Positions 23,508 through 31,662 of a stretch of DNA of 64,000 nucleotides are shown here, piece after piece (the first letter of the stretch is position 1; each line of letters begins with the position of its first letter). The position numbers were made by a program, and so were the translations under genes. Under the pieces are notes generated by a model. The model saw only the letters and a program-made list of their open reading frames with translations. It did no database searches and was not told the DNA's origin. The DNA lies in assembly GCF_005116505.1 (NCBI RefSeq), contig NZ_SWBR01000001.1, forward strand, positions 992,001-1,056,000, read 5' to 3'. The DNA is from Pedobacter polaris. GTDB taxonomy: Bacteria > Bacteroidota > Bacteroidia > Sphingobacteriales > Sphingobacteriaceae.

Positions 23508-25892
23508 TCAATTGGCTCTATTCTCTTCATCACTCTTTTTGTTTTCCCGGGCTTTATAAGTTGAATTGCCAAAATTATAGGTTAAGCTGAAGACGAGTCG
23601 CTGGGATGCGAAGTAGTGGTAAAAATCATTATTAAACATAGTTTTATCTCTAAAAATAAGTCTTCTTTTGATGTTGTCGAATGCATCATAGAGGGTAAGC
23701 TTAGTGTTAATTGTATTCTTTAACCAGGCCTTTTGAAGTCCGAAGTCAATTCCATACACAGGTTTCATGATGTAAAGCCCATTTCCACTTTTTGATTCGT
23801 AGGTATAACTCAGGTCTAATAACCATTCTTTTAAACTAAAAACTTGGCTCCCATTAAGCGTATAGTTATAGATAGGTATTTTATAGACGTTTCCGAAATA
23901 AGGCCTTAATTCCTTATTATAATACAGGCCAGCATTATTGTTCATCCTCCACCATTTATTTACTGTTACCGGTAAGCTTACCAAGATGTTAGCAAAATCT
24001 CTATAAGGGATGTTTCGGCCCAAAAAAATCAACTCGTTGGTCTCCGGATTGTATTCAGGATAGCGCTCCATGGGGTTAATCTCTCGCCCAGCATTTAGTG
24101 AGATGTTTAGCACTTTCCTGCTAAAAGAGAGTGCGAGAAGATTTGTTGTAGAGGGTTGTAGGTAAGGATTACCTATCCAATAGTGGCGCGGACTATAATA
24201 AAAACGGAATGGATTTAAAGCAGCAAAAGTTGGTCTTGTCAACCGTCTGCTGTAACTTAAAGTAAGCTGTTCATCTTTGTTAATAGCGTAAGTAAGGCTC
24301 AAGCTTGGCAGCCACTTTAGGTATCTTCTTTCGGTAATCATATTTGTGGTGATAGAATTAGCCTCGGTAGTAGTATGCTCTGTTCTTAAACTCAAACGAT
24401 AATTAAATTTGTTCCAATTGCCGATATATGACAGATAGCCTGCTGCAATATACTCTTGATATTGGAACTGATTGCTACGCTTAAGATCTAAACTAAAAAT
24501 AGCATCATTGCCTAATGTATCATAACGGAGATCGTTTTGAGTGGTGCTATAAGCAAATTTACCGCCAAATTCCAGTTTACCCACGCTCATATTTTTAACA
24601 TAATCTACTTGAGCCATACGGATTAAGATGTTATTTCTCGACTTAGTCTTCCAATAGTTGAGCAATGTATTGGTAAAATCATTGCGGTTCTGAATATCTT
24701 CAGTCTGCCTGTTATCAACCTGGGCAAAAGAAGCAATTAGATGTAGTTCACTGCTCTTAAACTGAGCATCGTAATTGAAGCCTCCTGCATAATTGTGCTG
24801 TTTTGGAAAGGCATCGTTGTTGCTTTTAATAAGCCCAATTGTTTTGCTTAAATCAGGGTTTTGGGTAATTAACAAATTGCGTGATGTGGCTTCTCTAGTT
24901 ATTTGGAAGTTACGGACAAAAGCTTCAATGTTTTGCCCTTTTTTAAGTTCATAAGAGATTTTTGCCTGAACATTATAATTCTGGTTTGCGGTAGCTGTCC
25001 GCGTGTCGGTAGTCATCGCATTAGCATCGGGCAAATACTGCAAAGCATGATACTTATAAAATGTGCTCCCAGTAGTATGGCCTAGTTTTAAGTCATAAAT
25101 AAAGCGATTTGTTTTATAAACGAGCGATAAGTTATTGTCTAGTAAACTATAGTTATTCCGCTGAAAACGGCCATTGTAAGTTCCTTTTAAACCTAAAGAT
25201 TGATGCCTCTTTAACTTTACATCGATAATTCCCTGATATTCGCCATCATATTTTGAAGAGGGTTGGTTAATAATTTCAATAGATTCGACCATGTCAGGTG
25301 ATAAACTGCTCAAATAAGTTTGGATCTCGTCGTTATTCATGTTGGCCGGTTTTCCATCAACAAATAAGGTAGGGGTTGCTCGGCTGGCTAATTGCATTGT
25401 GCCGTCTTGATTAACCTGCAAGCCAGGGAGCTTTTTAAAAACGTCTAACAAATTGGAGGCGGACTTAAAGAATGCATTATTTGCAACACCAATTTTAAGC
25501 TGGCCATTTTGAGTGCGGAAGCTGGGTGTTCCGCCTGATATCGTAACTTCGCTTAATAAATTTAGCTCTTCAATTAAAATTACATCTCCAAGTGCCACAG
25601 TCCTTAAGACGGAAGTTTCAAAGGAAATAGTACGGGTGTTTCTTTGATATCCGATTAACGAGAAGGATAGAGTATATTTCCCTTTTCTTATGTTTTTTAA
25701 TTCGAAGTTACCAATAGAATCACTCGTTAAACTTTTAACCTGAGTAGTGTCTTGTTGATCAACTAAAATAATATTTACATAAGGAAGATAGCCTCTTTGG
25801 TCTACTGTTTTTCCTTTAAGAAGGGTTTGCGAATGAACATTTAAGCTTAATAGTGTTAAGGAGAAGAAAAGCAGAAATCGTCTATTGAACAT
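23508..25892 (-). CDS. TonB-dependent receptor, OMP_b-brl_3 type
   Basis: 794 residues. Signal peptide (about 1-21), CarboxypepD-regulatory-like domain at about 24-105 (LLKGKTVDQRGYLPYVNIIL), a plug with LLDVFKKLPGLQVNQDGTM near 143 and PTLFVDGKPANMNNDE near 170, MVESIEIINQPSSKYDGEYQGIIDVKL near 197, then a long barrel with ERRYLKWLPSLSLTY and SYSRRLTRPTFAALNPF. This belongs to the outer-membrane beta-barrel family common in Bacteroidota, with unknown cargo. Its stop is 8 bases from the panD stop, converging. The AraC-type gene 82 bases upstream on the same strand is the likely regulator. Confidence 0.9.
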   Translation of the reverse strand: MFNRRFLLFFSLTLLSLNVHSQTLLKGKTVDQRGYLPYVNIILVDQQDTTQVKSLTSDSIGNFELKNIRKGKYTLSFSLIGYQRNTRTISFETSVLRTVALGDVILIEELNLLSEVTISGGTPSFRTQNGQLKIGVANNAFFKSASNLLDVFKKLPGLQVNQDGTMQLASRATPTLFVDGKPANMNNDEIQTYLSSLSPDMVESIEIINQPSSKYDGEYQGIIDVKLKRHQSLGLKGTYNGRFQRNNYSLLDNNLSLVYKTNRFIYDLKLGHTTGSTFYKYHALQYLPDANAMTTDTRTATANQNYNVQAKISYELKKGQNIEAFVRNFQITREATSRNLLITQNPDLSKTIGLIKSNNDAFPKQHNYAGGFNYDAQFKSSELHLIASFAQVDNRQTEDIQNRNDFTNTLLNYWKTKSRNNILIRMAQVDYVKNMSVGKLEFGGKFAYSTTQNDLRYDTLGNDAIFSLDLKRSNQFQYQEYIAAGYLSYIGNWNKFNYRLSLRTEHTTTEANSITTNMITERRYLKWLPSLSLTYAINKDEQLTLSYSRRLTRPTFAALNPFRFYYSPRHYWIGNPYLQPSTTNLLALSFSRKVLNISLNAGREINPMERYPEYNPETNELIFLGRNIPYRDFANILVSLPVTVNKWWRMNNNAGLYYNKELRPYFGNVYKIPIYNYTLNGSQVFSLKEWLLDLSYTYESKSGNGLYIMKPVYGIDFGLQKAWLKNTINTKLTLYDAFDNIKRRLIFRDKTMFNNDFYHYFASQRLVFSLTYNFGNSTYKARENKKSDEENRAN

Positions 25893-25974
25893 GTGTTTGG
25901 GGTTTTTGAATATCCCAAATGTATTTAGCTCAAGTGTGGAAGAGGTTTTGATTCTTAAAATCAGGAGTTCGGAA

Positions 25975-27060
25975 TTATAAATTCAGACTTGGCTGAGTAC
26001 TCCCCAGTGATTCTTTGTAAAGCGTTGGCGTTGTATTTTTAAGTTTTTTGAAAGCAGTATAGAAGGTAGATTTAGAGTTGAAACCAACTTCATATCCAAT
26101 AGCTTCTAACTTAATGGCATTATTAGTAGCGATCAGTTGGCAAGCCTCATTTATACGATATTCATTAATATAAGCAGCAAAGCTTTTGCCTAAATTATCG
26201 TTAAGTAGCTGTGATAATTGATGACTTGAAATATTTATTTTTTTGGCAAGGTCATTTAATTTCAGATCAGGATTTTTATAGAGTTCTTGTTCTGATATAA
26301 TTCGCTTGAGTTTTTCTGTTAAAGTAAGTGCCTGCTCTCCCCCAATTTTTTTATTGGCGTATCGCTCTGAATCTTGGACGTTCGAAAAAAGATTGCTGGT
26401 TTTCCTTCTGCTAATAAATAAGAAAACGTTCAGGTAAAGAATAAGTGAGAAAAATAAGGCGCCGCTAATGCAAGGGCCATTAAAAAAAGTGAAAACAGAT
26501 AATTTGTAGGTAGCCGGGATTATTACATTACCTATAAATACAGATAGCAATAGTTTTTCTGTTGATGAGATCTTTTCTTTAGCGGTAAAAAGCCTAGTAA
26601 AAACATTTCTGAGCAGCCAACCAGATAATAAAATATACACGGTAAACTGGACAGAAATTATTGTTCCGATATAATTATTCCATATATCGGGTCGGCTATC
26701 AAAAGGGATAATGATACTGGGAATTACAATTGCCAAGGCCCAAAATAGATACGTCCATTTCTGTAGGACACTCACTTTAGAATTTTGTTCTAATGCCGAT
26801 TTAATAAAATAGAAAAGAGAAGGGCCTACAAAAGAACTCCCTAAAATACCTATTTCGATATAGATCCCCGGTAAGGTTGGATAGAAGTAAAAAATAAAAG
26901 ATTTACCGATTTTTAAGCAAAGTGCCAAGAGCAATAAGCCTAAAAAATAAGAAGTAACTGATTTTGATTTTTTGAAAGAGAGCAGATAGATGCTGATGAT
27001 AAAACCGTTAAATGCTCCTAAAGCACTAAAGAAAAACAATATTTGTTGAGCCAGGTTCAT
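25975..27060 (-). CDS. AraC-type regulator with an N-terminal membrane domain
   Basis: 361 residues. Seven or so transmembrane segments fill residues 1-220 (FFFSALGAFNGFIISIYLLS, FLGLLLLALCLKIGK and so on), then a cytoplasmic AraC DNA-binding domain at about 250-350 with NISSHQLSQLLNDNLGKSF and the second helix-turn-helix IGYEVGFNSKSTFYTAFKK. This membrane-plus-AraC layout is common in Bacteroidota and couples an external or lipid signal to transcription. The TonB receptor gene next to it is the obvious target, by context only. Confidence 0.9.
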   Translation of the reverse strand: MNLAQQILFFFSALGAFNGFIISIYLLSFKKSKSVTSYFLGLLLLALCLKIGKSFIFYFYPTLPGIYIEIGILGSSFVGPSLFYFIKSALEQNSKVSVLQKWTYLFWALAIVIPSIIIPFDSRPDIWNNYIGTIISVQFTVYILLSGWLLRNVFTRLFTAKEKISSTEKLLLSVFIGNVIIPATYKLSVFTFFNGPCISGALFFSLILYLNVFLFISRRKTSNLFSNVQDSERYANKKIGGEQALTLTEKLKRIISEQELYKNPDLKLNDLAKKINISSHQLSQLLNDNLGKSFAAYINEYRINEACQLIATNNAIKLEAIGYEVGFNSKSTFYTAFKKLKNTTPTLYKESLGSTQPSLNL

Positions 27061-27165
27061 TTAACAAAAATAACAATCTTACGCTAACGTAGCGTTTTTA
27101 ACTAATAATCGTGGTTTGGAACGCCAAATATTGTCAGAATAGTAAAAGGAGGCATTTTATTATAA

Positions 27166-27191
27166 AAATTACTATGGTTGCATAGTAATTT
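27166..27191. promoter_or_regulatory. Perfect 11-bp palindrome upstream of the acyl-CoA dehydrogenase gene
   Basis: aaattactatg and catagtaattt are exact reverse complements with a four-base centre gttg. It lies about 14 bases upstream of the -7 box taaatttg (27205-27212), so a dimeric regulator bound here would cover the -33 region. The size and symmetry fit a TetR- or MarR-type operator, many of which control fatty-acid oxidation, but no such regulator gene is adjacent. Confidence 0.6.
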
Positions 27192-27204
27192 CAAATAGAA
27201 ATAC

Positions 27205-27212
27205 TAAATTTG
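27205..27212 (+). promoter_or_regulatory. -7 promoter box of the acyl-CoA dehydrogenase gene
   Basis: taaatttg matches TAnnTTTG; the ATG is 29 bases downstream, leaving a short leader. The ttg in the palindrome centre (27178-27180) is 24 bases upstream, slightly far for a -33 box. Confidence 0.55.
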
Positions 27213-27241
27213 GAAAATCTAACCTTATTTAAATTATTATT

Positions 27242-28384
27242 ATGCTTTTTGAGTTAAGTGAAGAACAACTGATGATACAACAGGCTGCGAGAGATTTTGC
27301 ACAAGTGGAGTTGAAGCCTGGAGTTATTGAAAGAGATGAACATCAAAAATTCCCTACGGAACAGGTAAAAAAACTGGGAGAACTTGGGTTTTTAGGGATG
27401 ATGGTTAGTCCCAAATATAATGGCAGCGGCATGGATGCTGTTTCTTATGTATTGGTAATGGAAGAACTTTCTAAAGTTGATGCATCAGCTTCTGTGGTTG
27501 TCTCTGTAAATAATTCATTAGTTTGTTATGGACTTGAAGCCTATGGTAGCGAAGCTCAGAAAGAAAAATATTTAAAGCCATTAGCCTCAGGAGAAAAAAT
27601 TGGTGCATTCTGCTTATCAGAGCCAGAAGCAGGCTCAGATGCTACATCTCAACAAACTACCGCTGAAGATATGGGAGATTATTATTTGTTGAATGGTACT
27701 AAAAACTGGATTACTAATGGAAGTACAGCCAGCACTTATTTAGTTATTGCGCAAACCCATAAAGAATTAAGACATAAAGGAATTAATGCTTTTATTGTTG
27801 AAGCCGGAACACCTGGCTTTACCATTGGACCGAAAGAGAATAAGCTAGGAATTCGAGGCTCTGATACCCATTCATTAATGTTTAATGATGTAAAAGTCCC
27901 AAAAGAAAATAGAATTGGAGAAGATGGATTTGGATTTTCTTTTGCAATGAAAACATTAGAAGGTGGTAGAATTGGTATTGCTGCGCAGGCTTTAGGCATT
28001 GCTGCAGGAGCTTATGAATTAGCACTTAACTATTCAAAACAAAGAAAATCTTTTGGTAAACCGATTTCAGATCATCAAGCTATTGCTTTTAAATTGGCAG
28101 ATATGGCTACTCACATTGAAGCCGCACGTATGTTGGTTTATAAGGCAGCTTGGTTAAAGGACCAAGGAAAATCTTATACATTGGCAGGTTCTATGGCTAA
28201 ACTTTTTGCAAGTAAAGTTGCTATGGATGTTACTGTAGAAGCTGTACAAATACATGGAGGTTATGGTTTTGTGAAGGAATACCATGTAGAACGATTGATG
28301 CGTGATGCAAAAATTACTCAGATTTATGAGGGTACTTCAGAAATCCAAAAAATGGTTATCAGCAGAAGTATTTTAAGCAAGTGA
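27242..28384 (+). CDS. Acyl-CoA dehydrogenase (short-chain type)
   Basis: 380 residues, full length for the family. AFCLSEPEAGSDATS near 121 and WITNGSTASTYLV near 154 are the FAD/substrate signatures; GGRIGIAAQALGIAAGAYE near 241 and the C-terminal QIYEGTSEIQ place the catalytic base at Glu363, as in short-chain and butyryl-CoA dehydrogenases. It oxidises acyl-CoA to enoyl-CoA, passing electrons to ETF. It is a single gene with a terminator at 28417-28449 and a palindromic operator candidate in front. Confidence 0.95.
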   Translation: MLFELSEEQLMIQQAARDFAQVELKPGVIERDEHQKFPTEQVKKLGELGFLGMMVSPKYNGSGMDAVSYVLVMEELSKVDASASVVVSVNNSLVCYGLEAYGSEAQKEKYLKPLASGEKIGAFCLSEPEAGSDATSQQTTAEDMGDYYLLNGTKNWITNGSTASTYLVIAQTHKELRHKGINAFIVEAGTPGFTIGPKENKLGIRGSDTHSLMFNDVKVPKENRIGEDGFGFSFAMKTLEGGRIGIAAQALGIAAGAYELALNYSKQRKSFGKPISDHQAIAFKLADMATHIEAARMLVYKAAWLKDQGKSYTLAGSMAKLFASKVAMDVTVEAVQIHGGYGFVKEYHVERLMRDAKITQIYEGTSEIQKMVISRSILSK

Positions 28385-28416
28385 TGCTAACAGACCAAAG
28401 CTTAAAGCGAAAATAT

Positions 28417-28449
28417 AAAAGCCACAAGAAAAAAATCTTTGTGGCTTTT
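28417..28449 (+). terminator. Intrinsic terminator of the acyl-CoA dehydrogenase gene
   Basis: aaaagccacaag and ctttgtggctttt pair across an A-rich loop, ending in a T run. Confidence 0.88.
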
Positions 28450-28504
28450 GTGGTTAATTAGGTTGTTTCTTTCAATCCGAAAGTACAATTTAATATCAGT
28501 TGAT

Positions 28505-28592
28505 CGTCGGTATGCCGTCCGTATATCGTCGGTTGACCGTCGATATGGGCTTTTCGACGGTCAACCGACGGTGAGTTGACGTAGACACGACG
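28505..28592. repeat. Phased inverted array of eight 11-bp CGTC units
   Basis: Plus-strand units: cgtcggtatgc (28505), cgtccgtatat (28516), cgtcggttgac (28527), cgtcgatatgg (28538). Then four units of the same kind on the minus strand: gcttttcgacg (28549), gtcaaccgacg (28560), gtgagttgacg (28571), tagacacgacg (28582). The register is exact, with the axis between 28548 and 28549. Units 3-4 and 5-6 also form a 17-bp perfect inverted repeat (28527-28543 with 28554-28570). A weaker ninth unit, tatcagttgat, may precede at 28494. It is GC-rich against an AT-rich background and lies between the 3' ends of converging genes. Confidence 0.9.
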
Positions 28593-28620
28593 GTGAAAAT
28601 GCATCTTTTTTAAGTCCGAG

Positions 28621-28968
28621 TTAATTCTTGCTCGTTCCAAATAAAGAATCTAATATCATCTTAATTAATGATACTGCAATTGCTAAAATAGCAGCGGCTA
28701 AGAAACCGGAAGTATTAAAACCTGTCATCCAGTTGTCTACCAATAAAATCATTAAGACAGTAATAACAAAAGAGATTAAACCAAGTGTTAATACATTTAA
28801 TGGAAAAGTAAAAACTCTTAAAATTAATCCGATAGTTGCATTAGCTAATGCAATTAAAACAGCCGCAATAATAGCACTTCCAAAGCCATCAACGGAAACT
28901 CCAGGAACAATGTAAGCTCCAAGCATCATTGCCAAGCCCATTAGTAAAATTTCGAGAATAAGTTTCAT
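28621..28968 (-). CDS. Small four-helix membrane protein, phage-holin-IV-like family
   Basis: 115 residues with four transmembrane segments at about 3-25, 30-50, 55-80 and 88-108 and very few charged residues. The pattern GAYIVPGVSVDGFGSAI, then ALANATIGLILRVFTFPLNVLTLGLISFV is that of the mycobacterial four-TM holin superfamily, in spite of the name mostly a chromosomal membrane family with no known lysis role. No phage genes are nearby. It is a single gene whose 3' end faces the 11-bp array at 28505. Confidence 0.88.
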   Translation of the reverse strand: MKLILEILLMGLAMMLGAYIVPGVSVDGFGSAIIAAVLIALANATIGLILRVFTFPLNVLTLGLISFVITVLMILLVDNWMTGFNTSGFLAAAILAIAVSLIKMILDSLFGTSKN

Positions 28969-29131
28969 CTGTTTATATTTATGCTTTTAGCGATCTAATG
29001 GAGCCTTTGATTAATAAATAATCATTTCATCTGTCGCTCATTTTAATTATATGCTAAGAGATCGCAGGCTCAGCTACTCTATGTTTAATAATTATTTAAT
29101 TATGTCGGGTTCATCATGTTAATTTAGTTAG

Positions 29132-29563
29132 ATGTTTAACAAAATAAGAATTTTAATAGCCTTAAATCTTTTATGGTTGCTATTTGCTTGCAATAGTACA
29201 AATAGTAAGCCATTGTTAATTGAGTTTTCTGCAGATAGCTCAAAAATTATAATTGGAGCTATTAATGAGGCTAGTTTATATCAGATTAAGAATAATATTA
29301 AAACAGACACGATTTATCAAGAGCTGGTTTCTGTGTTGCAAACACCAGAAGACGATGATTCAACAAGTATGGAAATTAATTGGCCTGGAAAATTAGATGT
29401 TATAGGCGATAGCCTGGTTTTTACACCAAAAACTCCATTCGTGAAAGGGAAAGTATATCTTGTAGAAACAATGTTGAATGCGCAGTTTGCTAGAAGCGAA
29501 GAGATTGTGAAATCAAATGTTGGACATAAAGTAAAAACTCAGCAACAAATTTTAAGACGATAA
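29132..29563 (+). CDS. Small lipoprotein of unknown function
   Basis: 143 residues. Signal peptide with lipobox LFAC (Cys20). The mature part has no motif I recognise; it reads as a mix of beta strands (LLIEFSADSSKIIIG) and ends with a basic stretch HKVKTQQQILRR. The region MEINWPGKLDVIGDSLVFTPKTPF hints at a small beta domain. It stands alone, 320 bases before rimP, without a visible terminator. Confidence 0.7.
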   Translation: MFNKIRILIALNLLWLLFACNSTNSKPLLIEFSADSSKIIIGAINEASLYQIKNNIKTDTIYQELVSVLQTPEDDDSTSMEINWPGKLDVIGDSLVFTPKTPFVKGKVYLVETMLNAQFARSEEIVKSNVGHKVKTQQQILRR

Positions 29564-29816
29564 TTTATACTTTGGCCTATATTATTTTCTAGCTTTCTAC
29601 TAACTGCGTTATATTAAAGGGGCATACGATTTATTCAAAAAATAAAGTATGGATTGCCTTGAAAATTAATTTAGGATTTTACAATGTTGGTTGCCTTTAT
29701 TCGCTTATTAGATACTAACACAACAATAACTGTCAATGAAAATACAAATTGGGATAATTTTTATTAAACATCTAAATTAGAAATAGGTATAACTTTTTTT
29801 TTGAAAAAATAATTCG
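29564..29816. other. Intergenic stretch upstream of rimP, no gene seen
   Basis: About 250 AT-rich bases. The longest reading frame with an ATG I noted is 27 codons and has no recognisable features. No repeat family member or terminator is visible here. Confidence 0.6.
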
Positions 29817-29867
29817 TACATTTGCACGGTAATAGAGGAAGAAGAGGGGACAGAGTCCCCTTTTTTC
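29817..29867 (+). promoter_or_regulatory. rimP-nusA-infB promoter box and terminator-like leader hairpin
   Basis: tacatttg at 29817-29824 matches TAnnTTTG. Shortly after, ggggac and gtcccc (29846-29860) pair around the loop aga, the stem extends through aaga/tctt-like A-U pairs, and six T follow (29861-29866). This has every feature of an intrinsic terminator yet it stands 20 bases before the rimP start codon, not after a gene. It may act as an attenuator for the operon; NusA itself influences such sites. Confidence 0.7.
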
Positions 29868-29886
29868 TTTTGCAACAAATTAGGAT

Positions 29887-30351
29887 ATGCAAGTAGAAAA
29901 AAGAGTTAAAGAACTCGTAGAGGAAAAGATTGCAGACAGGCCTGAGCTGTTTTTAGTAGCTATCAAGATGCTGCCAAATAACAAACTTATTATCCATGTA
30001 GATGGTGATGAAGGCATAAGCATTCAGGATTGTGCAGCAATTAGTAGACATGTTGGTTTTCATTTAGAAGAAGAAAATACAATTGATAAGGCCTATAATT
30101 TAGAAGTTTCATCTCCAGGTGTTGGTGAGCCACTTCAATTAAATCGTCAATATCTTAAAAACATTGGCAGAGATTTAAGCGTTAAGCTAGCAGATGGTAA
30201 AGTGAAAGAAGGTAAGTTGCTCTCGGTTAACGATGCTTCCATAGGTGTAGAAGAAAAAGTAAAAGAAAAAGGTAAAAAAGTTCAACTGGTAGAAACCCAA
30301 ATTGAATTTAATAATATAGTAGAAACAAAGGTTTTAATTTCATTTAAATAG
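29887..30351 (+). CDS. rimP: Ribosome maturation factor RimP
   Basis: 154 residues. MQVEKRVKELVEEKIADRPELFLVAIK then LIIHVDGDEGISIQDCAAISR near 40 and YNLEVSSPGVGEPL near 78 are the RimP N-terminal domain; an SH3-like C-terminal domain follows. It helps assemble the 30S subunit. First gene of the classical rimP-nusA-infB order; nusA starts five bases after its stop. Confidence 0.96.
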   Translation: MQVEKRVKELVEEKIADRPELFLVAIKMLPNNKLIIHVDGDEGISIQDCAAISRHVGFHLEEENTIDKAYNLEVSSPGVGEPLQLNRQYLKNIGRDLSVKLADGKVKEGKLLSVNDASIGVEEKVKEKGKKVQLVETQIEFNNIVETKVLISFK

Positions 30352-30355
30352 AAAA

Positions 30356-31591
30356 ATGAGCAATATTAACTTAATCGATTCATTCCAAGAGTTTAAAGAC
30401 TTCAAGAATATCGACCGCCCTACAGTAATTAGTGTACTGGAAGAGGTATTTCGCAGTATGTTGCGTAAAAAATATGGAACAGATGAAAACTGTGACGTAA
30501 TTGTAAACCCTGATAACGGGGATTTGGAAATCTGGAGAACCAGAAAAGTGATGGAAGATGGGTTTTCTGAAGATGATGATCTAGAAATTGAACTTGCTGA
30601 AGTAAAGCAATTAGATGCGGATATGGAAGTTGGTGATGATTACATTGAGCAAATTACTTTAGAAAGTTTCGGACGTAGAGCTATTTTAGCTGCTCGTCAA
30701 ACTTTGGTTTCTAAGGTTTTGGAGTTAGAGAAAGACGAAATCTTCAAAAAATATAAAGATAGAGTTGGTGAGATTGTAACAGGTGAAGTTTACCAAGTTT
30801 GGAAAAAAGAAACTTTGGTATTAGATGATGAGGGCAACGAATTAATGATGCCTAAAACAGAACAAATCCCTGCAGATTATTTCAAAAAAGGAGATTCAGT
30901 TCGTGCTGTAATTTCTAAAGTTGACATGGTTAATGCAACTCCAAAAATTATCATCTCTAGAATTGCGCCAGAGTTTTTACAACGCTTATTCGAAATCGAA
31001 GTTCCAGAAATCTTTGATGGTTTAATTACCATTAAGAAAATTGTTCGCGAACCAGGAGAACGTGCTAAAGTTGCTGTTGAGTCTTATGATGATAGAATTG
31101 ATCCGGTAGGAGCTTGTGTTGGTATGAAAGGTTCTCGTATCCACGGTATTGTGAGAGAATTAAAAAATGAAAATATTGATGTGATTAACTTCACGAACAA
31201 TGTTTCATTATACATTCAACGTGCTTTAAGCCCAGCAAAAATCACATCTATTAAATTAGATGATGTTACAAAACATGCTTCAGTTTACTTAAAACCAGAT
31301 CAGGTTTCATTAGCTATCGGTCGTGGTGGTCATAACATTAAATTGGCAGGCAAATTGACTGGATATGAAATTGATGTTTATCGTGAAGCAGGTGAAGAAG
31401 ATGAAGATGTGGATATCGAAGAATTCTCAGATGAAATTGATAGCTGGATAATTGATGAGTTAAAGGCAATTGGTTGCGATACAGCAAAAAGTGTATTAGC
31501 TTTATCAGTAGATGAATTAGTAAAACGTACCGACTTAGAAGAAGAAACAATTAAAGAAGTAATTGGTATTCTTCAATCGGAATTTGAATAA
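30356..31591 (+). CDS. nusA: Transcription termination/antitermination protein NusA
   Basis: 411 residues. N-terminal RNA-polymerase-binding domain (about 1-130), S1 domain starting VGEIVTGEVYQVWKKETLVL near 140, KH domains with DPVGACVGMKGSRIHGIV near 252 and VSLAIGRGGHNIKLAGKL near 316, then a single helix-hairpin-helix-like domain at the end (CDTAKSVLALSVDELVKRTDLEE). It is shorter than the 495-residue E. coli protein, which has two such C-terminal repeats. It controls pausing and termination, possibly also at the leader hairpin of its own operon. Confidence 0.96.
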   Translation: MSNINLIDSFQEFKDFKNIDRPTVISVLEEVFRSMLRKKYGTDENCDVIVNPDNGDLEIWRTRKVMEDGFSEDDDLEIELAEVKQLDADMEVGDDYIEQITLESFGRRAILAARQTLVSKVLELEKDEIFKKYKDRVGEIVTGEVYQVWKKETLVLDDEGNELMMPKTEQIPADYFKKGDSVRAVISKVDMVNATPKIIISRIAPEFLQRLFEIEVPEIFDGLITIKKIVREPGERAKVAVESYDDRIDPVGACVGMKGSRIHGIVRELKNENIDVINFTNNVSLYIQRALSPAKITSIKLDDVTKHASVYLKPDQVSLAIGRGGHNIKLAGKLTGYEIDVYREAGEEDEDVDIEEFSDEIDSWIIDELKAIGCDTAKSVLALSVDELVKRTDLEEETIKEVIGILQSEFE

Positions 31592-31662
31592 ACGTTCTAT
31601 GCTTGAATAAACAAGGAATAAACGTTACTTTTGTATATAATTAGTAAATAATAGGATAATAG

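Noticed and set aside
28458..28640. 60-codon minus-strand frame across the 11-bp array
   Set aside because: The frame is open only because the CGTC repeats lack stops; it overlaps the end of the holin-like gene and its translation matches nothing I know.
28621..28968. Phage remnant suggested by the holin-like protein
   Set aside because: No lysin, integrase or other phage gene is near; this four-helix family is mostly chromosomal and unrelated to lysis.
29682..29765. 27-codon frame upstream of rimP
   Set aside because: No ribosome-binding site, no hydrophobic segment or motif; chance frame in AT-rich DNA.
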